Assembly: GCA_043381765.1 (NCBI GenBank) | Contig: JBHJMP010000891.1 | Span: 1 to 34,850 of the forward strand | Origin: Collodictyon triciliatum | Lineage: Eukaryota > CRuMs | Length of the DNA: 34,850 nt | Direction of reading: 5' to 3' | In this document: in pieces, positions 28,487-34,850 of the stretch | How the letters are laid out: each line of letters starts with the position of its first letter | Numbering within the stretch: position 1 is the first letter of the stretch | Translations under genes and position numbers: made by a program | The notes under the pieces: generated by a model | Told to the model about the DNA's origin: nothing | What the model saw: only the letters and a program-made list of their open reading frames with translations | Databases searched by the model: none

Positions 28487-29125
28487 CCAAAAATGTTCCT
28501 CAATTTTCGATACGGCTAACGAACCCTTTTTTTTCTTCTTCCTTTTTTTCTTTCTTTCAACGCACTGCTAATCGGAAGGACAAAATGCCTTCGCAATCAC
28601 AGATGAAACGTGCCAGCCAACACCTTCCAGTGCAACAATCAATAAATTGCCCCCTTTGAGTTACCGATGTGTTTGGGAAAGGGGTGTGTCTGGTCCAACA
28701 TTTTCGATGCTTTTCAGTGGCTCTGGTTCTCTCCGGAAGAGTAAGCCAGTGATTTGGCAGACAACATTCCTTTTACCAACCAACTCCGATTCAAAACACA
28801 CACCACTCGCCCCTGAACTGCAAATCCTTTTCGCACCAAACCACAAAATCCAGAAAAGGAAAAGTTTTTCGGAAAAACATGCGTACATGCGGATATTTTC
28901 ATATCTGGAAAAAATACAAGCTTTGATTCCAGAATCACACACCGCGCTGTCATAACTAATCAAGGTAGATGCCTTCCTCAATCCAGCGAGTGGTCGTGCT
29001 TCACTTCCAAGCCCAACCCGACCAGAGCAAGGAAAACACACGAGTGCTGAATCAATGAAACGACCTCACTCGTCTTATGTCAAACCCACGCATCAATAGC
29101 AGGCCATCCAACACCCACCAAGAGA
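28487..29125. other. Region without a supported gene upstream of TXNDC17
   Basis: Overlapping open frames occur on both strands at 28647-29041. None has a recognisable domain, and the strands cannot both be right. It should include the TXNDC17 promoter near 29126. Confidence 0.5.
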
Positions 29126-30511
29126 ATGAAGGTTGTCCGAGTTGCCGAGCTGAGTGAATTTGATGCAACCATGGCTTCTCTGGACTACGATCACAACCAA
29201 GCAAGTCTTTACTCGACCCCCATTCAAATGTATTTCTGCTCAAAACTTGACTTGTTTTCTGTAGGTTGCTCTTTTCTTTTCATTTTCTTTTTTTCTTCCA
29301 TTTTTCTTCTTTTTTTTTCTCCCAAACAGCCAGTTGAAAACTCTAAAAGGTATCGCACACATCTTTTATGAGTTTCTCTAATTACGCTCGCTCTTACATA
29401 TCCACTCCGGGCTCTGATGGTCTAGGTCTTTGTCGTCTTCATCAGCAGCGAAGATCCTCTCACCGGAGAAAGCTGGTGCCCCGACTGTGTTATCGGTGCG
29501 AAGCTATTCACTTATACAATCATACATAGATATCATTCATTTAATAATATATTATCCATCGATGCCTTGCCTTAGTTGATCTTTCTTTCATAAATGGATG
29601 ACACTCCCTCTATTCTAGACTTGGTGCATCTTGCAAAGGACATTTTATCTCTGCTATTGCAAAATCCTAGCATATATATACGCAGTAGAGATACTTATGA
29701 CCGCAATTATTGTTTACTTTTTTATTCTCTTCTCTTGAATATCGACAGCGGATCCGGCTATTCGAAAGGGTGTTGGAAGCATCCCCAACAGCATTCTCGT
29801 GGAGTGCCCAGTTGGAGAGCGCTCGATGTTTGTATCTTAAAACACTGTATATACGAATTAACTTTTGGCCGATTTAAACTTTTGCTACATGATTTGCGCA
29901 ATATGCTTCTCTCTCTTTCTCTTTTTCATTCATCCATTCATTTTTATTAATTTTTTTTTTGTATTACAATCTTTAAAGTCGCCTTGTATTAATGGGAATA
30001 CAAGTCCGTCAAAACAAGAGACCCATTCAACAACTCCATTATGCATAGCTACAAGAACAATCCTGATCATCCTTATCGCAAACATCCACAAATCAAGGTG
30101 AAGAAATCCACTCGCCACTTTTTTCCCTTCAAACTGCTTACATTTCTTTATATCTAAAATTGTCTCGGCGAATGACAATTTCCTGTATTTTTTTTTATGA
30201 CTGAAATATTACTATCCTCTGACATAAATCGCAGCTGGAGCGCATCCCAACTCTCATCCACTGGACGAAGGTATATGTCAAACTTTACCAGACTATCTTT
30301 CCCTTCATTATAATGCCATACTGTCATCCATTAAATCAACCAAAAATCAAACCAAAAATCGGAATAATGATACCAAAAAAACAGAATGATTAATCACCAA
30401 AATCAGGCTGGACCTCATGGCCGTCTGGTCGAGGCGGAATGCACCACTATCGAGCAGGTCACGGCTTTTGTCCAATCACACGCCAGCCACAGCCACAGCC
30501 ACAGCCACTGA
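29126..30511 (+). CDS. TXNDC17: Thioredoxin domain-containing protein 17 (TRP14-like) with Ser-His tail
   Basis: A cytosolic thioredoxin-fold oxidoreductase; relatives reduce selected disulfides such as cystine with thioredoxin reductase. Exons 29126-29200 (MKVVRVAELSEFDATMASLD), 29426-29495 (VFVVFISSEDPLTGE then WCPDC), 29749-29827 (ADPAIRKGVGSIPNSILVEC, PVGERS), 30049-30097 (YKNNPDHPYRKHPQIK), 30235-30270 (LERIPTLIHW) and 30407-30511 join in phase to 414 bases, 137 residues. The active site WCPDC is intact. Intron 1 uses a GC donor (CAA then GCAAGT); the alternative GT donors give a stop. The protein ends HASHSHSHSH then TGA. I know of no such tail in typical family members, and it is coded by an AGCCAC hexamer expansion. 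Confidence 0.93.
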
Positions 30512-30920
30512 ACAAACCCAACCACACATAAACCTGACAGACAAACAAACAAAAACTACAAATCCGTACCGCGTATTCATACCATAATTGTCTGCAATCC
30601 CAAATCTGGCAGAAAGACAAAAGTCAAAAATAAAAGAGGATTCCAAAAGTAAAGGCTCAAACGAAGGCGCTGATCAAGTCAAGACTCATCACAACTACTT
30701 TCCGGTTTTTCTTTTGACCCTTAGTTCGCTTCAAATCACAGTTACTTTCTGATAAACCGTGCATATGATAGTTTATAAACAGAAGAAGAAGAAAAAAAGA
30801 AAAAAGAAAATAAAAGGTGCAACTGAGTTCATCCTTCGTTCTGCTTTCATTTTCTTTGACGCCCTCTTCTTTTCCTTCTTTTATGTATTTCCTTCTTGCT
30901 GGACTGCGTTAGTTTGTGCC
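30512..30920. other. Short intergenic region between TXNDC17 and the aminopeptidase
   Basis: Contains the TXNDC17 3' UTR and the aminopeptidase promoter. An in-frame open stretch precedes the ATG at 30921, but its LYS/ILE-rich composition from a GAAGAAG run argues against it as protein. Confidence 0.55.
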
Positions 30921-33260
30921 ATGCTTCGCTCGATCTTTGTTGCGTTGGTCTTTGTGGCTGTGTTGGCTGCCCCGGCCTCGCTTTCCTTGCAGCTTTACTG
31001 GTCCCCAAAGGGAATCAGTGTTGTGCCGAGTTCGCTTTTCCAAGTTGCGTCAATTCGTGAATTCTCGGACGGCGCTCTGCTCATACTCAACACAAAGGAG
31101 CCGGACAACTACCTCCAATACGGTCTTCCTTCTGACCTTTATTTTCTTATCTTTTATCTTTACATTATCTACTCCAAGCACTTTCTTGCTTTACACGCAA
31201 GCACTTCTTTGGTGCAATACTGTATTTTATTATTTATCATTTTTGATACTTTATCGGCCATTCTTCTTTCTTCATCAATACTTCCCTGCACAGATATCGA
31301 TACTATCCCGGCTCTCTCGTTTGGAGAGCCCTATCTCGTGCAATTTGAGTACACAACAATTATTTATTTATCTATTTATTTATCTATTTATTTATCTATT
31401 TATTTATCTATCTATCCAATTATTTATTTATTACTTATCAATTATTCTGTTTCTATTTCAGCTCATCCACAAGTCTCTTTTTAAATGCTTGTTTATGCAT
31501 TCATAACCTGTTAAATAAAAGGTCGAATGAGCAGCTTGTCTCCTTCCGCCATCTGGTTCCCATGGTCTATGAAATGCCTGGCAACTTCGCAGTTCTTTAC
31601 TTGAACCACCACGATCTCTGCACAATCAACCATGCACTTCGCCGCCGAAACCCAGAGAAGCTCGAGGTATGCTTCGATATGCATAATATTTTCCCTGAGT
31701 GGCATATGCGCTCTTTATTTTTTCTATGGATCAAAAGTACATCTCTAAAAACTGGGGTTTGTCGCACTACAGTATGTGGCCCCAGCTCCTCGCCCAATCA
31801 CTCCTCGATCTTCTGTCAATCGTGCCACCAAGCAGGAGCTGGTGAATGCTGTGAGACAAGAGGACTTTGAAACGTAATGACATCGCCAATGTTATCTAAT
31901 TTTTCGTTACTTAAAATCATAATCAACAAGCCAAAAAAAAATTCCGAGAAAAATGCAATTATTTTGGACATATTTGCCTTTAAAAATCTGTCATGGTACT
32001 TGAAGTTTGCTTTTCGTGAAACCCATCTCTTATATATTTGCAGCTTTGCCAAGGAGTTGTCTGGCGCTGCCTCTTTCACTCTGAGAGGACAAACCTTTAC
32101 CAACAACAATCGGTATTATTGCTATTATTTTGCTTGGGAAGCGTTATACCATACCTATTTTCATTTGCTTAGTCTCTATTCTCGTTAGTCTTAAACAAAT
32201 TATATTTCAAGCAATACCTATCAACCCGGAAATGCACTTGCTGCAGACTATATCGCTGATCGATTCAAATCGTTTGGTTATGGGGATGTGCAGTTTCAAA
32301 ACTTCACTGTATGGCTTTTTAATTTCAGCAGGACGTCATATTATTATGTTTATACTATCTTACATATTATCGGTACATGATTTACAATTGATTTTTTGCG
32401 ATTTATAGTGGGTGGATGCTTTATTGTCCCGTTTCTACTGTTTTATTCCTTTTTTTCTCCATTTCTCTTGGAAGGTTTCGGGCACTCCAACATCGAACGT
32501 GATTGCTATCAAACGTGGCTCTGTTTACCCTGACCAAATAATTGTTATTGGTGCGCACTTTGATAGCACCAGCGAAAACACAGCCCGTTCAGCACCAGGA
32601 GCAGAAGATAACGGAAGTGGGACGTCTGCTGTGCTCGCAATAGCCAAGGTATGTTGACGATAGATCCTTTCAAGCTCTGATGAATTAAGCAAAGAATATT
32701 ACAAATGAATTCCATTAAAACCAAATAAATCCTTGCTGTTCATCTGCTTATCATTCATTTACCATCTCCCAGGCATTTGCTAGTGCTCGATCTGAGAAGA
32801 CTATCCACTTCATTGCATTCAGTGGTGAAGAGCAAGTAACCGTTTTTCTTTTCTTTTCTTTTCTCCTCAGCGCGCACTTAGAAGATATTCTGCTTGCGAC
32901 TGTAGCTGTATTCTCACGCCTCTAAACACGCACAGGGCCTTTTGGGAAGTGCATACTATGTCAGCGTCGCCGACAAATCCAAAGTATTAAATGCCCTTAC
33001 TATGGACATGGTTGGATACTGGAAAACCAACCGCGGAATTCTTATCGAAGGCACACCGCAATATCGCACTTTGATGTCTGTTGTGGAATCTAATGTCAAG
33101 GCCTTCACCTCTCTGAAAATCGAGGTTTTCTATTTATTTATTTTTTATTTTTCCTACGTAGATTAGGAACTTAAAGTGTGTATGCAAACAAAATTTTGCT
33201 ACTCTTCATGTTTCCTTCTTCCATAACACTGATACCTTTTACTTTTATTATTATTATCCC

Positions 33261-33359
<99 letters not shown>

Positions 33360-33916
33360 AATTATGATCCATCGTGTTTCCACCACAGCCGTTTTTTTTC
33401 GGTATGCCATTATAATTGAAGTTCTAACTTTATATTTTACAGTTATCTTATACGAGCTTCGGTAGTGACCATGTTCCTTTCCAGCGTGGAGGAATCCCGG
33501 GTAATTTTTTTGTTTTGGTTTCAACCAATTCACCTACTATGAAACAAAATAATGACATTTATTGATGAAATAATAAGAATGTGAATAAGACTAAGACTAA
33601 TGAGATGAAAGAGAAAGAAACACATATAAACCTATTTTTTTGAGAGACAGGAAAGTAAAACAAACAATTAATGAATTATGAACACTATATCTATCAACCT
33701 TCGGCGCGTCGTTTGCGAATCAACCACAAACCGTGAACCTCGCATTCTCCCACACCTTCGATTGCAGCCATCCTCGGCATCGACCTTGACTGGGGCTCCT
33801 ATCCCGACTACCACCGCACTACAGACACATACGACAAGCTGGACGCCTCGCTGGGCTTCGACATTGCCCGGTCGATGATGGGCGCACTGGTCGATCTTGC
33901 CGGTGTTCCTGCCTGA
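30921..33916 (+). CDS. Secreted M28-family zinc aminopeptidase, eleven exons
   Basis: It should remove N-terminal residues from peptides outside the cell or in a vacuole, using two zinc ions. Exons 30921-31122, 31294-31348, 31462-31666, 31773-31873, 32044-32112, 32212-32308, 32475-32648, 32773-32835, 32936-33124, 33443-33500 and 33768-33916 join in phase to 1,362 bases, 453 residues. The N-terminus MLRSIFVALVFVAVLAAPAS is a signal peptide. The expected M28 metal and catalytic residues are present in order: His in GAHFDS, Asp in APGAEDNGSG, Glu-Glu in FIAFSGEEQG, Asp in MDMVGYW, His in YPDYHRTTDTYDKL, plus SDHVPF. A propeptide-like region of about 200 residues precedes the catalytic part. The exon at 31462 stays open through LFLNACLC, so a further small intron there cannot be excluded. 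Confidence 0.94.
31364..31415. repeat. (TATTTATC)n octamer array, intronic
   Basis: About six TATTTATC units in the aminopeptidase intron 31349-31461. Confidence 0.92.
33261..33359. repeat. (TTG)33 trinucleotide array, intronic
   Basis: About thirty-three uninterrupted TTG units in the aminopeptidase intron 33125-33442, preceded by a short ATT run. Confidence 0.96.
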
Positions 33917-34380
33917 GTCGTGCGCTCAGGCGGTCTGATTCGCGCTCGAAAGAGACACGTTCTTTGGAGATAAATAGTGTGGATGAATCATTTACATATA
34001 GTCTGATTATTTATTTATTTATAATTATCATTATTATTTTACTAATTGTTTATGCAAGATGTTTTGGTGGATATATGGATAAGGATATTATGACACGCTT
34101 ATTGGTGTAACTATGCCTGAGTTTTCGGTCAGGTTTCGCTTCGAGGCAGTTCACGCAATATTTCATTCCGTAATTTTATTCTTCATTATTTTTTTTTCAA
34201 GAGTGTTGGTAAAGTGACAATGGTTGGATTTACACTGGGTTTGTTCTCTCCTTTTTTGAGCAATGCGGGAAAGTGTTATGGCGGTATGATGGAAAGAAAT
34301 GGCCAGGGAATTTTAAGGTTTAATAGATACTCTCGTACTCGGGATTGGACACGGTCTGAACAGAATCATTTGTGGCAGAT
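33917..34380. other. Convergent intergenic region
   Basis: Lies between the aminopeptidase stop and the stop of the minus-strand coiled-coil gene. It holds both 3' UTRs and nothing else that I can recognise. Confidence 0.6.
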
Positions 34381-34850
34381 TCAAGTAGCCTCCTTTTGTT
34401 CGGCACGTAGGGTCGATATCTGCTTCTCCGTCAAGTCGTGCTCTTGTTTCAGTGCCTGTCTCCACCGCTCCGTCTACACACAAAGATATAGATGAGAACA
34501 CAGATGTAAACAGGATGAGATGATTTTTCTGTGATGAGATGGCGAGCCGCGGTCAGAATGTTATTGATTGAGAATGGCGGATCGGCAAACCTCGGATAAA
34601 TGCGTCTTGTACCCCTCGATTCGGACTCGGTTCGACTTCAGTTGCTGTTCCCACTGTACAATATCCGCCGGTAAAGCAGGCACGACAGAAGAACTCGTTG
34701 CCTTATCAGCTTTTTCTGGAGAGCAAATATTAGTTTTTGTATACAAAACCATATACATACATACATACATACATACATACATACATACATACATACATAC
34801 ATACATACATACATACATACATACATACATACATACATACATACATACAT
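34381..34850 (-). CDS. C-terminal part of a coiled-coil protein, truncated by the window end
   Basis: Two exons are clear. Exon 34715-34591 begins after CTCTCCAG and reads DKATSSSVVPALPADIVQWE, then QQLKSNRVRIEGYKTHLSE to a GTTTGC donor. Exon 34473-34381 begins after TTTGTGTAG and reads TERWRQALKQEHDLTEKQIS, TLRAEQKEAT and TGA. The 93-base last exon is phase 0 and joins exactly. The tail is charged with heptad-like spacing, so a coiled coil is likely. I cannot name the family. Upstream exons lie beyond 34850, past the intronic CATA array. Confidence 0.65.
34753..34850. repeat. (CATA)n tetramer array
   Basis: About twenty-four ATAC/CATA units that reach the window edge. It lies in the intron upstream of the exon starting at 34715. 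Confidence 0.96.

Overview
The window is eukaryotic nuclear DNA. It is AT-rich, genes are broken by many short GT-AG introns, and simple-sequence arrays with units of 2 to 11 bases are unusually dense. I see no operons, transposons, rRNA, tRNA or viral genes. The gene set (four-domain voltage-gated cation channel, type III PI 4-kinase, Rad5-like remodeller, CENP-X, TXNDC17, M28 aminopeptidase) and the style of the repeats suggest an intron-rich unicellular or early-branching lineage such as a protist or a zoosporic fungus. I cannot name the species. Stop codons in the genes I could close are TGA, TAG and TAA, so the standard code fits.

Layout. 198-11982 (-): a four-domain voltage-gated cation channel, followed through all four domains, with a His-rich N-terminus, a phosphosite-like repeat in the II-III linker, an apparent D/Q/D/D pore and a C-terminal IQ motif. 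12000-13350: intergenic repeats. 13353-17441 (-): a SNF2 ATPase with a RING finger between its helicase lobes (Rad5/HLTF/Rad16 class). 17442-19380: intergenic, with a 138-bp tandem duplication. 19384-24320 (+): a PI4K-beta-like lipid kinase, nearly all exon junctions resolved by phase. 24691-25414 (-): a complete four-exon CENP-X/MHF2 gene. 25440-25980 (+): probable exons of a small unidentified gene. 27160-27475 (-): a small U1-type zinc-finger protein. 28311-28486 (+): last exon of a small putative membrane protein. 29126-30511 (+): TXNDC17 with a Ser-His tail. 30921-33916 (+): a secreted M28 zinc aminopeptidase, fully resolved. 34381 to the window end (-): the C-terminus of a coiled-coil protein.

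How the genes relate. The genes are independent eukaryotic units. The channel and PI4K belong to calcium and phosphoinositide signalling, the Rad5-like protein and CENP-X to DNA-damage tolerance and the kinetochore/Fanconi pathway, and TXNDC17 and the peptidase to redox and secreted proteolysis. I see no sign that they form one system. The best leads are the channel's unusual pore and tails, recurring T(n)A(n) palindromic tracts that often lie where exon phases fail to join, and two GC-AG introns.
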